Positions 17,094 to 26,681 of a DNA stretch of 64,000 bases are shown one piece after another (the first letter of the stretch is position 1; each line of letters starts with the position of its first letter). Both the position numbers and the translations under genes were made by a program. Where the stretch lies: positions 191,209-255,208 of the forward strand of contig CAVPNX010000025.1 of NCBI GenBank assembly GCA_963706885.1. Reading direction: 5' to 3'. The notes beneath the pieces were generated by a model. The model did no database searches, was not told the DNA's origin, and saw nothing but the letters and a program-made list of their open reading frames with translations. The stretch is from Prado023 sp963706885 (lineage in GTDB: Bacteria > Actinomycetota > Actinomycetes > S36-B12 > CAIYMF01).

Positions 17094-17776
17094 TGTCCAT
17101 CTCCGAGACGACCCGGACCGAGCTCGCCGAGCTCGCCGGTCGCTATCCCGAGGCGCGCTCGGCGCTGCTGCCGATGCTGCACCTGGTGCAGGCCGAGGAG
17201 GGCTACGTGAGCCCCGAGGGGATCGCCGCGTGCGCCGAGACCCTCACGCTGAGCACCGCTGAGGTGGCCGCGGTGGCCACGTTCTACACGATGTACAAGC
17301 GTCGCCCGGCCGGCCAGCACCACGTCGGGGTGTGCACCAACACGATGTGCGCCCTGCTCGGTGGGGACGCCGTCTGGGAGGCCGTCAGTGCCCGCGCCGG
17401 TGTCGGGCATGACGAGGTCAGCGCGAACGGCACCTTCGACCTCGAGCGGATCGAGTGCCAGGCAGCCTGCACGCACGCGCCGGTCATGACCGTGGACTGG
17501 GAGTTCTTCGACCGGATGACCCCGGATGAGGCGATCGCCGTGCTCGACCGGCTCGAGGCCGGCGAGGAGGTGCGCTCGACCCGTGGCCCGGTGGTGCGTG
17601 GGTTCAAGGCGGCGTCGCGCACGATCTCCGGGATCGACGACGACGGGCTGACCGCCGAGGGTGGTGCCTCCGACGAGCTGATGCTGGCCAGCGTCCGGGC
17701 CGCGGCTGAGCGCGGCGTGCCCGCCGCCGACGGTGGGCCGGCATCGAGCGGCCAGCCCGTGGCAGGGGGACGCTGA
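17093..17776 (+). CDS. nuoE: NADH-quinone oxidoreductase subunit E
   Basis: A thioredoxin-like [2Fe-2S] subunit of the NADH-oxidising module. About 227 residues. The ligands are C81 and C86 (CTNTMC) and C122 and C126 (CQAAC), in the C-x4-C ... C-x3-C spacing of the family. About 60 residues follow the domain as an acidic, Ala/Gly-rich tail, making it longer than E. coli NuoE (166). The start overlaps the nuoD stop. Confidence 0.95.
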   Translation: MSISETTRTELAELAGRYPEARSALLPMLHLVQAEEGYVSPEGIAACAETLTLSTAEVAAVATFYTMYKRRPAGQHHVGVCTNTMCALLGGDAVWEAVSARAGVGHDEVSANGTFDLERIECQAACTHAPVMTVDWEFFDRMTPDEAIAVLDRLEAGEEVRSTRGPVVRGFKAASRTISGIDDDGLTAEGGASDELMLASVRAAAERGVPAADGGPASSGQPVAGGR

Positions 17777-17777
17777 C

Positions 17778-19083
17778 ATGACGCTGACCCCGGTCCTGAC
17801 CGCCCACTGGGACGAGGCCGGACTCCTACACGATCGAGGCCTACCGCCGCCACGGCGGCTACGAGCAGGTGGCCCAGGGCTTCGCGATGGGCCCCGACGC
17901 ACTGATCGCGCTGGTCAAGGACTCCGGCCTGCGCGGCCGTGGTGGTGCGGGCTTCCCCACCGGCATGAAGTGGGGCTTCGTGCCCCAGGGCGACGGCAAG
18001 CCGCACTACCTGGTGGTCAACGCCGACGAGTCGGAGCCGGGTGCCTGCAAGGACATCCCGCTGATGCTGGCCAACCCGCACTCGCTGGTCGAGGGCTGCA
18101 TCCTGACCTCGTACGCGATCCGCGCCAACTACGCCTTCATCTACGTGCGCGGTGAGGTGCCCCACGTGCACCGGCGCCTGCGCGCGGCGGTGCGTGAGGC
18201 CTACGCCGCCGGACTGCTCGGCACGAACATCCAGGGCAGCGGGTTCGACCTCGAGCTGATCGTGCACTCCGGGGCGGGTGCCTACATCTGCGGCGAGGAG
18301 ACCGCGCTGCTGGACTCGCTGGAGGGCCGCCGCGGCCAGCCGCGGCTCAAGCCGCCCTTCCCCGCCGTGGCCGGCCTCTACGCCTCCCCGACGGTGGTCA
18401 ACAACGTCGAGACGGTCGCCAACATCCCCTACATCGTGCGCAACGGTGCGGACTGGCTGCGCCAGTGGGGCACCGAGAAGTCCCCGGGCTTCAAGCTCAT
18501 GAGCGTCTCGGGCCACGTGAAGAACCCCGGCGTCTACGAGGTCGCGCTGGGCACCACCATGCGCCAGCTGCTGGACTACGCCGGCGGGATGCGCAACGGC
18601 GGCGACCCGAAGTTCTGGCTGCCGGGCGGGTCGAGTGTCCCGATGCTCACCGCCGAGCACCTCGACCTGCCGCTGACCTACGAGGACATGGCCGCAGCCG
18701 GGACGATGCTCGGCACCGCCACGCCGATGGTCTTCGACGAGACCGTGTCGGTGGTCAAGGCCGTGACCCGCTGGCTGGAGTTCTACGCCCACGAGTCCTG
18801 CGGCAAGTGCACGCCGTGCCGTGAGGGCACGGGCTGGATCACCGGGACCCTGGAGAAGTTCGAGGCCGGCCACGGCAGCCAGCACGAGCTCGGCCTGCTC
18901 GAGGAGGTCTGCGGGCAGATCCTCGGCCGCTCGTTCTGTGCCCTCGGCGACGCCGCGGCCACCCCGTTCCCCGCCGCCCTCAAGCACTTCCCGGAGGAGT
19001 TCCTCGCCGGGACGCACACCGCCGCCGACGAGGCCTTCAACCCGGCAGCCGCCACCGTCCTGCCCGCGGGAGCCACGCGATGA
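17778..19083 (+). CDS. nuoF: NADH-quinone oxidoreductase subunit F (frameshifted near its start)
   Basis: The NADH- and FMN-binding subunit with cluster N3. The core has RGRGGAGFPTGMKW, GAGAYICGEETALLDSLEG and the cluster ligands SCGKCTPCREGTGW. The ATG at 17778 follows the nuoE stop by one base and begins MTLTPVLTAHWDEAG, but an extra base in GGACTCC (17820-17824) throws the frame. Removing it gives SYTIEAYRRHGGYEQVAQGFAMG, the expected continuation (20-residue family block), then an open frame to 19083. A caller that ignores this would start falsely at 17869 and lose about 30 residues. The gene length is 3n+1. Confidence 0.92.
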
Positions 19084-21606
19084 CCGTCACCACGAACCCG
19101 CCCCAGGCCCCGGCCGCCCCGCCCGCCGACCACGTGACGGTGGCCATCGACGGCATCGACGTCGTCGTGCCCAAGGGGACGCTGATCATCCGGGCCGCCG
19201 AACAGGTGGGCATCGAGATCCCCCGGTTCTGCGACCACCCGCTGCTCGAGCCGGTGGCCGCCTGCCGGGCCTGCCTCATCGAGATCGAGGGCCAGCCCAA
19301 GCCGCAACCGGCATGTGCGATCCCCGTCGCCGACGGCATGAAGGTCCGCACCTCGCAGACCTCCGACATGGCCGCCACCGCCCAGCGCGGGGTCATGGAG
19401 TTCCTGCTCATCAACCACCCGCTGGACTGCCCGGTCTGCGACAAGGGCGGCGAGTGCCCCCTGCAGAACCAGGCGATGAGCCACGGGCGCGGGGAGTCCC
19501 GGTTCACGGGCACCAAGCGCACGTTCCCCAAGCCGGTGGCGCTGAGCACCCAGATCCTCATCGACCGCGAGCGCTGCGTCTCGTGTGCCCGGTGCACGCG
19601 GTTCGCCGACCAGGTCGCCGGTGACCCGTTCATCTCCCTGCAGCAGCGCGGCGGCCGCCAGATCGTGGGCATCGCCGAGGACACCCCGTTCAACTCGTAC
19701 TTCTCCGGCAACACCGTGCAGATCTGCCCGGTCGGGGCCCTGACCAGCTCGGCCTACCGGTTCCGCTCCCGGCCGTTCGACCTGGTCTCCACGCCGACGG
19801 TGTGCGAGCACTGCGCCAGCGGCTGCGCGCTGCGCACCGACGTGCGCCGCTCGACCGTCCTGCGCCGGCTGGCGTGGGAGGACCCGGCGGTCAACTCCGA
19901 CTGGAACTGCGACAAGGGACGCTTCGCGTTCCCGTACCTGGCCGCCGACCGCCTGGACACCCCGCTGGTGCGCGTCGACGACGAGCTGGTCGAGAGCCGC
20001 GTGGCCCGAGGCCGTGCGCCGGGCCGCCGACGCCCTGGCCGAGTCCGGGGACCGGACCGCCGTCCTGCTCGGCGGGAAGCTGACCCTCGAGGACAGCTAC
20101 GCCTACGCGAAGTTCGCCCGCGCCGTGCTCGGCACCGACAGCATCGACTTCCGGATCCGCCGCTCCAGCTCCGCGGAGGCCGACTTCCTGCGCTCGGTCA
20201 TCTCCGGATCCGGTCTCGGGGTCACCTACGCGGACCTCGACGCCGCCCCCACCGTGCTGCTCGTCGGGCTCGAGCCCGAGGAGGAGTCGCCGATCGTCTT
20301 CCTGCGCCTGCGGGCCGCGACCCGGCGAGGGGCCCTGAAGGTCCTCACCGTGGCGCCGTTCGCCTCCCCGGGGTCGGCCAAGCTGTCGGCCCACGTGCTG
20401 GCGGCCGCACCCGGGCAGGAGGCCGAGGTCCTGCGCGCGCTGGCCGCCGGCGGCGGGGACGCCGCGGCGGCGATTGCCGCCGAGGGCGCGATCATCCTGG
20501 TCGGCGAGCGTGCCGCGGAGTCCCCGGGCGCACTTGCCGGCGCCGTCGCCCTGGCCGAGTCCACCGGCGCCCGACTGGCGTGGGTGCCGCGCCGCGCCGG
20601 CGACCGCGGGGCACTGGAGGCCGGCGCACTTCCCGGGCTGCTGCCCTGGGGCCGCCCCCTGTCCGACCCCGTGGCCCGCGCCCAGGTGGCCGCGGCATGG
20701 GGCGTCGACGCCGACGCCCTGCCTGCCGACACCGGACTGGACCTGGTGGGCGTGGTCGACGCGCTGGAGGCCGACCTGGCCCAGTCGCAGGCGGACGACG
20801 CTGCTGAGCCGACGGCCGCCGACGGTGCCGACGCACCCCATCCGAGACAGATCCGAGGCAGCCCTCGAGGCCCCGCGTGCCGCGGATCGGCGCGGTGATC
20901 CTCGCCGGTGTGGACGCCAGCGACACGCCGGACCCCGAGGCGTTCCTCGCTGCGCTGGCCGCAGCACCGTTCGTCCTGGCCCTCGAGACCCGACCCACCG
21001 CGATCACCGCCCTGGCCGACGTGGTCCTTCCGGTGGCGGTCATCACGGAGAAGTCCGGGACCCTGCTGGACTGGGAGGGCCGCGCCCGGCCGTTCGGCCA
21101 GGTGATGCGCGAGTCCACCGCGATCACCGATGCCCGCGCGCTGTCGCTGCTCGCCCGCGCCATGGGGCGCCCGCTCGGCTCGATCGAGGTCGCCGACCTT
21201 CGCGCCGAGCTCGCCGGCATGGGTCGCTGGCAGGGGCCGCGACCCGAGGTGCTCGGCGACCGACGATCCCGCGGCCGCCCCCGGCGCAGGCCAGGTCGTC
21301 CTGGCCAGCTGGCGGCACCTGCTCGACGAGGGGGTCCTCCAGCGCGGTGAGCCGGCGCTGGCCGGCACCGCCCGGCCGGCCCTGGCCCGGATCTCAGCCA
21401 CAACGGCGGCCAACCACGGCCTGGGTGACGGCCAACCGGTGACCGTGACCTCGGCGCAGGGCTCGATCACCCTGCCGGTGGCCGTCACCGAGATGGTCGA
21501 CGGCGTGGTCTGGGTGCCCGGCAACTCGATCGGCAGCACGGTCAACGCCACGTTGCGGGTCGGGCCCGGCGCCGTGGTGGCGCTCAGTGCAGGAGGTGCG
21601 CAGTGA
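19080..21606 (+). CDS. nuoG: NADH-quinone oxidoreductase subunit G (several frameshifts)
   Basis: The 75-kDa-type subunit that carries the N-terminal iron-sulfur chain. Intact in the first frame: 2Fe-2S ligands with CRACLIEIEG, the HPLDCPVCDKGGECPLQN and RCVSCARCTRFADQVAG clusters, ICPVGAL, and a C-x2-C-x3-C-x27-C motif (19803-19910) that fits the extra cluster N7. The frame shifts at about 19998 (extra C), again between about 20830 and 20890 (net -1 or two extra bases), and at about 21260 (GACCGAC for GACGAC). The pieces join into a continuous molybdopterin-like domain ending VNATLRVGPGAVVALSAGG. The start overlaps nuoF by 4 bases and the stop overlaps nuoH. Probably a sequencing problem, since all flanking nuo genes are clean. 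Confidence 0.92.
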
Positions 21607-22967
21607 TCGTGTCCTCGGTGGTGGCGGCCACGGAGTTCCCGCCGTTCGGGCAGGACCCCTGGTGGCTGGTCATCCTCAAGGTGCTGGCCATCTTCGTGGG
21701 TGTGGTCCTGCTCGTCCTGCTCACCATCTGGGGTGAGCGGCGCATCGTGGCCCGGATGAACATGCGCGTGGGTCCCAACCGGGTCGGGCCGTTCGGCGTG
21801 CTCCAGGGCCTGATGGACGGCATCAAGCTGGCCCTCAAGGAGGACATCATGCCCACGGCCGCGGACAAGGCCGTGTTCTTCATCGCCCCGATCATCTCCG
21901 TCGTGCCCGCATTCCTGGCCCTCGCGGTGATCCCCTTCGGCCCGGAGGTCTCGATCTTCGGCGTCCGGACCCCGCTGCAGCTCACCGACTTCCCGGTCGC
22001 GGTGCTCTACGTGCTGGCCGTGGCCTCGATCGGCATCTACGGGATCGTGTTCGCCGGCTGGTCGTCGGGCTCGACCTACCCGCTGCTGGGCTCGCTGCGC
22101 TCGTCGGCGCAGATGATCTCCTACGAGATCGCGATGGGCCTGGCGTTCGTGGCGGTGTTCCTGTACGCGGGCTCGATGTCGACCTCGCAGATCGTCTCCG
22201 CGCAGCAGCCCATCTGGTACGCGCTGATCCTGCTGCCGTCGTTCATCATCTACGTCACCGCGATGGTCGGTGAGACCAACCGGGCCCCGTTCGACCTGCC
22301 CGAGGCCGAGAGTGAGCTCGTCGCCGGGTTCCACACGGAGTACTCGTCGCTGAAGTTCGCGCTGTTCTTCCTGGCCGAGTACATCAACATGGTCACCGTC
22401 TCGGCGCTGGCGACCACCCTGTTCCTGGGCGGCTGGCAGGCCCCGTGGCCGATCTCGGCGATCAACGACGGGATGTTCAACCAGAGCTGGTGGGGCCTGC
22501 TGTGGTTCCTGGGCAAGGTGTGCATGTTCCTGTTCATGTTCATCTGGCTGCGCGGCACGCTCCCACGGTTCCGCTACGACCAGTTCATGAAGTTCGGCTG
22601 GAAGGTCCTGATCCCGGCTTCGCTGGCGTGGATCGTCCTGGTCTCGACCTTCCGCGCCCTGCGCGACGAGCTGCCCAGCAACGCGATGACCATCTCGGTG
22701 ATCGTCATCGTCACGCTGGCCGTCGTCTTCCTCGGCTCGTACCTGGTCGAGAACCGCCGCGAGAAGGGCCGGGCCCGGATCGAGGCCCAGGCCGAGGCCG
22801 AGGCAGCCGAGTTCGCCGGCCAGCCCGGGATCCACCCGGTCCCCCCCATGCCGGGCGAGACGTTCGAGTTCACGCCGCGGGCGCGCCAGACCGTGCCCAG
22901 CGCAGTGGCCGTCGACGACGCCCCGCGCAACGAACCAGGCGACGCACAGGAGGCTCCCCGTGCCTGA
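21603..22967 (+). CDS. nuoH: NADH-quinone oxidoreductase subunit H
   Basis: The membrane subunit that forms the heel of complex I and part of the quinone tunnel. 454 residues with eight or more helices. Conserved blocks are RMNMRVGPNRVGPFGVLQGLMD (first ten residues are the key), AGWSSGSTYPLLGSLR and GETNRAPFDLPEAESELVAGFHTEYS with its acidic loop residues. The last 80 residues form a charged cytoplasmic tail typical of actinobacteria. GTG 21603 overlaps the nuoG stop and the 3' end overlaps nuoI by 8 bases. Confidence 0.96.
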   Translation: MIVSSVVAATEFPPFGQDPWWLVILKVLAIFVGVVLLVLLTIWGERRIVARMNMRVGPNRVGPFGVLQGLMDGIKLALKEDIMPTAADKAVFFIAPIISVVPAFLALAVIPFGPEVSIFGVRTPLQLTDFPVAVLYVLAVASIGIYGIVFAGWSSGSTYPLLGSLRSSAQMISYEIAMGLAFVAVFLYAGSMSTSQIVSAQQPIWYALILLPSFIIYVTAMVGETNRAPFDLPEAESELVAGFHTEYSSLKFALFFLAEYINMVTVSALATTLFLGGWQAPWPISAINDGMFNQSWWGLLWFLGKVCMFLFMFIWLRGTLPRFRYDQFMKFGWKVLIPASLAWIVLVSTFRALRDELPSNAMTISVIVIVTLAVVFLGSYLVENRREKGRARIEAQAEAEAAEFAGQPGIHPVPPMPGETFEFTPRARQTVPSAVAVDDAPRNEPGDAQEAPRA

Positions 22968-23562
22968 GCTCCCCCAGCCCGTACGGGGCTTCGGGACCAC
23001 CTTCCTGACCATGTTCAAGAAGGTGAACACCGAGCAGTACCCGGAGGAGAAGGACCAGTACCCCCCGAAGCCGCGCTTCCATGGCCGCCACCAGCTCAAC
23101 CGGCACCCCGACGGCCTGGAGAAGTGCATCGGCTGCGAGCTGTGCGCCTGGGCCTGCCCGGCCGACGCGATCTACGTCGAGGGTGCGCCGAACACCGACG
23201 AGGAGCGGTTCTCCCCGGGCGAGCGCTACGGCCGGGTCTACCAGATCAACTACCTGCGCTGCATCCTGTGCGGGCTGTGCATCGAGGCCTGCCCGACGCG
23301 TGCGCTGACCATGACCAACGAGTACGAGCTGGCCGACAGCAGCAGGGCCTCGCTGATCTACGAGAAGGCCGACCTGCTCGGCCCGCTCATGCCCGGCATG
23401 GTCGCCCCGCCGCACGCGATGGTCGAGGGCGCCGACGACGGCTCCTACTACCGCGGTGAGGTGACCGGCGCCACGGACGACCAGCGCGCCGAGGTGGCTG
23501 CCCGCGAGGCGGCCGCCGCGTCCGCGGGTGCGGGCGACGAGGCCGGGACGGAGGAGTCGTGA
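22960..23562 (+). CDS. nuoI: NADH-quinone oxidoreductase subunit I
   Basis: A ferredoxin-like subunit with clusters N6a and N6b. Two CxxCxxCxxxCP motifs are intact: CIGCELCAWACP and CILCGLCIEACP. 200 residues, with about 45 Ala/Glu-rich residues after the core. GTG 22960 overlaps the end of nuoH. A shorter NuoI-like protein is encoded at 40231. Confidence 0.96.
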   Translation: MPELPQPVRGFGTTFLTMFKKVNTEQYPEEKDQYPPKPRFHGRHQLNRHPDGLEKCIGCELCAWACPADAIYVEGAPNTDEERFSPGERYGRVYQINYLRCILCGLCIEACPTRALTMTNEYELADSSRASLIYEKADLLGPLMPGMVAPPHAMVEGADDGSYYRGEVTGATDDQRAEVAAREAAAASAGAGDEAGTEES

Positions 23563-24434
23563 ACGCTCTGGCAACCCTGGCAGCCGTGGTGGCCGAGGGG
23601 CCGGTCGGCGTGACCCAGAACACCGGGGAGCAGGTCACCTTCTGGATCTGCGCGACCCTTGCGGTGATCGGGGCGGGGGGCACGGTCCTGTCCCGCAAGG
23701 CGGTGCACAGCGCCCTGTTCATCGCCCTGACGATGATCAACCTGGCGATCCTCTACGTCGCCCAGGACGCGCCCTTCCTGGGGATGGTCCAGGTCATCGT
23801 CTACACGGGCGCGGTCATGATGCTCTTCGTCTTCGTGCTGATGGTTGTGGGCGTGGACGCCTCCGACAGCCTCGTGGAGACACTCAAGGGGCAACGGGTG
23901 TGGGCGGGGGTGGCGTTCGTGGGCTTCCTCGGGCTGCTGCTCGCCGGGATCACCGACTCGCTGGCCGGAACCACCGTGGTGGGCCTCGACGAGGCCAACG
24001 CCGAGCACGGCGGCAACGTCCAGGGCATCGGCGTGGCGATCTTCACCCGCTACCTGCTGGCCTTCGAGGTCACCTCCGCGCTGCTGATCACCGCCGCGCT
24101 CGGTGCCATGGTGCTGACCCACCGGGAGCGCGTCGAGGCGCGCAAGACCCAGTCCCAGCTGTCCACCGAGCGGTTCGCCCCCGACCATCACCCGGTCAAC
24201 AAGCCGAGCCCCGGTGTGTACGCGCGCAACAACGCGGTCGACATGCCCGCGCTGCTGCCCGACGGGACGATCGCCGAGGAGTCCGTCCCCGGCCCGCTGC
24301 GGCTCGAGGGCGACATCCGCGACGCCGACCGGCTGGCGATCGAGGAGGCCGAGCACCTGCTCGCCCATGAGGCCGTCATCGTCGACTCCTCGGGCGGCGA
24401 CCCGCTGGACGCCTCGCAGGAGGACCGGCCATGA
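23559..24434 (+). CDS. nuoJ: NADH-quinone oxidoreductase subunit J
   Basis: A five-helix membrane subunit near the arm junction. The N-terminal 190 residues contain the family blocks HSALFIALTMINLAILYVAQDA and MVQVIVYTGAVMMLFVFVLM. After the last helix the protein has a roughly 100-residue hydrophilic acidic tail (DRLAIEEAEHLLAHEAV), making 291 residues against about 170-260 in most relatives. GTG start and stop both overlap the neighbours by 4 bases. Confidence 0.94.
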   Translation: MNALATLAAVVAEGPVGVTQNTGEQVTFWICATLAVIGAGGTVLSRKAVHSALFIALTMINLAILYVAQDAPFLGMVQVIVYTGAVMMLFVFVLMVVGVDASDSLVETLKGQRVWAGVAFVGFLGLLLAGITDSLAGTTVVGLDEANAEHGGNVQGIGVAIFTRYLLAFEVTSALLITAALGAMVLTHRERVEARKTQSQLSTERFAPDHHPVNKPSPGVYARNNAVDMPALLPDGTIAEESVPGPLRLEGDIRDADRLAIEEAEHLLAHEAVIVDSSGGDPLDASQEDRP

Positions 24435-24730
24435 ACCCCACCAACTACCTGGTCCTGTCGGCCATCCTGTTCTCCATCGGGGGCGCGGGCGTGCTGGTCC
24501 GGCGCAACGCGATCGTCGTGTTCATGTGCATCGAGCTGATGCTCAACGCCTCCAACCTGGCGTTCGTCACCTTCGCGCGGACCAACGGGACCCTCGACGG
24601 GCAGGTGGTGGCCTTCTTCGTGATGGTCGTCGCAGCCGCCGAGGTGGTCATCGGCCTGGCGATCATCGTGACGATCTTCCGGACCCGCAACTCGGCCTCG
24701 GTCGACGAACCCAACCTGCTGAAGTTGTGA
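24431..24730 (+). CDS. nuoK: NADH-quinone oxidoreductase subunit K
   Basis: A three-helix MrpC-like subunit. 99 residues, the standard size. The buried glutamate lies in FMCIELMLNASNL and the second in VAAAEVVIGLAI, both needed for proton coupling in this family. ATG overlaps the nuoJ stop as ATGA. Confidence 0.96.
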   Translation: MNPTNYLVLSAILFSIGGAGVLVRRNAIVVFMCIELMLNASNLAFVTFARTNGTLDGQVVAFFVMVVAAAEVVIGLAIIVTIFRTRNSASVDEPNLLKL

Positions 24731-24740
24731 GGGGACGACT

Positions 24741-26681
24741 GTGAACAACACCCTTGCGGTCCTCACCTCCGGGGAGGCCTCTCCGGGCGAGGTCGTGCAG
24801 GCCACCGGCACCTTCGTGCTGATCGCTGCGCTGATCGCGATCCCGGCCGCCGGTGCGGTGATCCTGCTGCTGGCCGGCCGGCGCTCGAACAGGTGGGGCC
24901 ACCTGCTGGGCACCGCGGCGGTCCTGGCCTCGTTCGCGCTCGCCGTCGTGCTCTTCCTGGCCCTGCTCGCCCAGCCCGAGGACGCCCGCACGATCAACCA
25001 GTTCCTCTGGGACTGGATCGACGTCGGGACGTTCACCGCACCCTTCGCCCTGCAGCTGGACCCGCTGAGCATGGTCTTCGTGCTGCTGATCACCGGCGTC
25101 GGCTCCCTGATCCACATCTACTCGATCAGCTACATGTCCCACGACCCCGAGCGGCGCAAGTTCTTCGCCTACCTGAACCTGTTCATCGCCGCGATGCTGC
25201 TGCTGGTCCTGGCCAACAACTACCTGCTGCTCTACGTGGGCTGGGAGGGCGTGGGCCTGGCCTCGTACCTGCTCATCGGCTTCTGGTTCCACAAGCCGTC
25301 GGCGGCCACGGCCTCCAAGAAGGCGTTCGTGGTCAACCGGGTCGGTGACTTCGGCCTGAGCCTGGCGATCATGATGATGTTCGCCACGCTGGGCACGTTC
25401 ACGTTCGAGGGCGTCAACGCCACCATCGACCAGGCCGACTCGACCATGGTCACCTGGATCGGCCTGGCCCTGCTGCTGGCCGCGTGCGGCAAGTCCGCGC
25501 AGTTCCCGCTGCAGTCCTGGCTCCTGGACGCGATGGAGGGCCCGACCCCGGTCTCGGCCCTGATCCACGCCGCCACGATGGTCACCGCCGGCGTCTACCT
25601 GATCGTGCGCTCGGCCGAGATCTTCAACCTCAGCGAGACCGCCCGCCTTGCGGTCGTGATCGTCGGCACGATCACGCTGCTGATGGGTGCGGTGATCGGG
25701 TCGGCCAAGGACGACATCAAGAAGGGCCTGGCCGGCTCCACGATGAGCCAGATCGGCTACATGTTCCTGGCCGCAGGGCTGGGCCCCGTCGGCTACGTCT
25801 TCGCGATCTTCCACCTGCTCACCCACGGCATCTTCAAGGCGCTGCTGTTCCTGGGTGCCGGCTCGGTGATGCACGGCATGGACGACCAGGTGAACATGCG
25901 CCGCTACGGCGCGCTGCGCACGGTCATGACGCTGACCTGGATCGTGTTCGGGATCGGCTACCTGGCGATCATCGGCATCCCGCCGTTCGCCGGGTTCTTC
26001 AGCAAGGACGAGATCATCCACGCGGCCTGGGTCGAGCACCCGGTCGCGGGCTTCGCCGCCCTGGTCGGCGCGGGGGTGACGGCGTTCTACATGACCCGCA
26101 TGATGGCCATGACCTTCCACGGCAAGTCCCGCTGGGAGGACGGGGTGCACCCGCACGAGTCCTCGCCGGTGATGACCGTCCCGATGATCATCCTGGCCAT
26201 CGGTGCGGTCTTCGGCGGCTTCGTGATGCTCTACGTCGGCAACATCGAGGAGTGGCTGGCCCCGGTGGTCGGCTTCGAGGAGGCCGAGGGCGGTCCGTCG
26301 ACCACGGTGCTGATCGCCATGACCCTGGTCGTGGTGGTCGTGGGCGTGATCATCGGATGGCGGCAGTACGCCGCGCGTGATGTCCCGGAGGTCGCCCCGA
26401 CGCAGGTCTCGGCGCTCACCGTGGCCGCCCGCAACGACCTGTACGGCGATGCGGTCAACGAGGCCCTGTTCATGCGGCCCGGCCAGCACCTGACCCGCAC
26501 GCTGGTCTGGACGGACAACAAGATCATCGACGGGGCGGTGAACGGCACGGCAGCCGGGATCGGTGGGCTCAGCGCGCGGATGCGTCGCTGGCAGACCGGC
26601 TACGTCCGGTCCTACGCCCTGACGATGTTGCTCGGTGTCGTGGTCGTCGGCGCCGTCCTGGCCCTGGGGGTTCTGCTGTGA
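24741..26681 (+). CDS. nuoL: NADH-quinone oxidoreductase subunit L
   Basis: The distal antiporter-like proton pump with the long lateral helix. 646 residues. Clear NuoL blocks: YVGWEGVGLASYLLIGFWF with the key glutamate, KSAQFPLQSWLLDAMEGPTPVSALIHAATMV (core PTPVSALIH), FHLLTHGIFKALLFLGAG, and a C-terminal amphipathic region ending in a final helix (YALTMLLGVVVVGAVLALGVLL). GTG 24741 has GAGGGGACGACT upstream. Confidence 0.96.
   Translation: MNNTLAVLTSGEASPGEVVQATGTFVLIAALIAIPAAGAVILLLAGRRSNRWGHLLGTAAVLASFALAVVLFLALLAQPEDARTINQFLWDWIDVGTFTAPFALQLDPLSMVFVLLITGVGSLIHIYSISYMSHDPERRKFFAYLNLFIAAMLLLVLANNYLLLYVGWEGVGLASYLLIGFWFHKPSAATASKKAFVVNRVGDFGLSLAIMMMFATLGTFTFEGVNATIDQADSTMVTWIGLALLLAACGKSAQFPLQSWLLDAMEGPTPVSALIHAATMVTAGVYLIVRSAEIFNLSETARLAVVIVGTITLLMGAVIGSAKDDIKKGLAGSTMSQIGYMFLAAGLGPVGYVFAIFHLLTHGIFKALLFLGAGSVMHGMDDQVNMRRYGALRTVMTLTWIVFGIGYLAIIGIPPFAGFFSKDEIIHAAWVEHPVAGFAALVGAGVTAFYMTRMMAMTFHGKSRWEDGVHPHESSPVMTVPMIILAIGAVFGGFVMLYVGNIEEWLAPVVGFEEAEGGPSTTVLIAMTLVVVVVGVIIGWRQYAARDVPEVAPTQVSALTVAARNDLYGDAVNEALFMRPGQHLTRTLVWTDNKIIDGAVNGTAAGIGGLSARMRRWQTGYVRSYALTMLLGVVVVGAVLALGVLL

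Noticed and set aside
17869..19083. NuoF starting at 17869
   Set aside because: It would lack the conserved N-terminal block, which is present just upstream in the neighbouring frame. The frameshift explains the short version.
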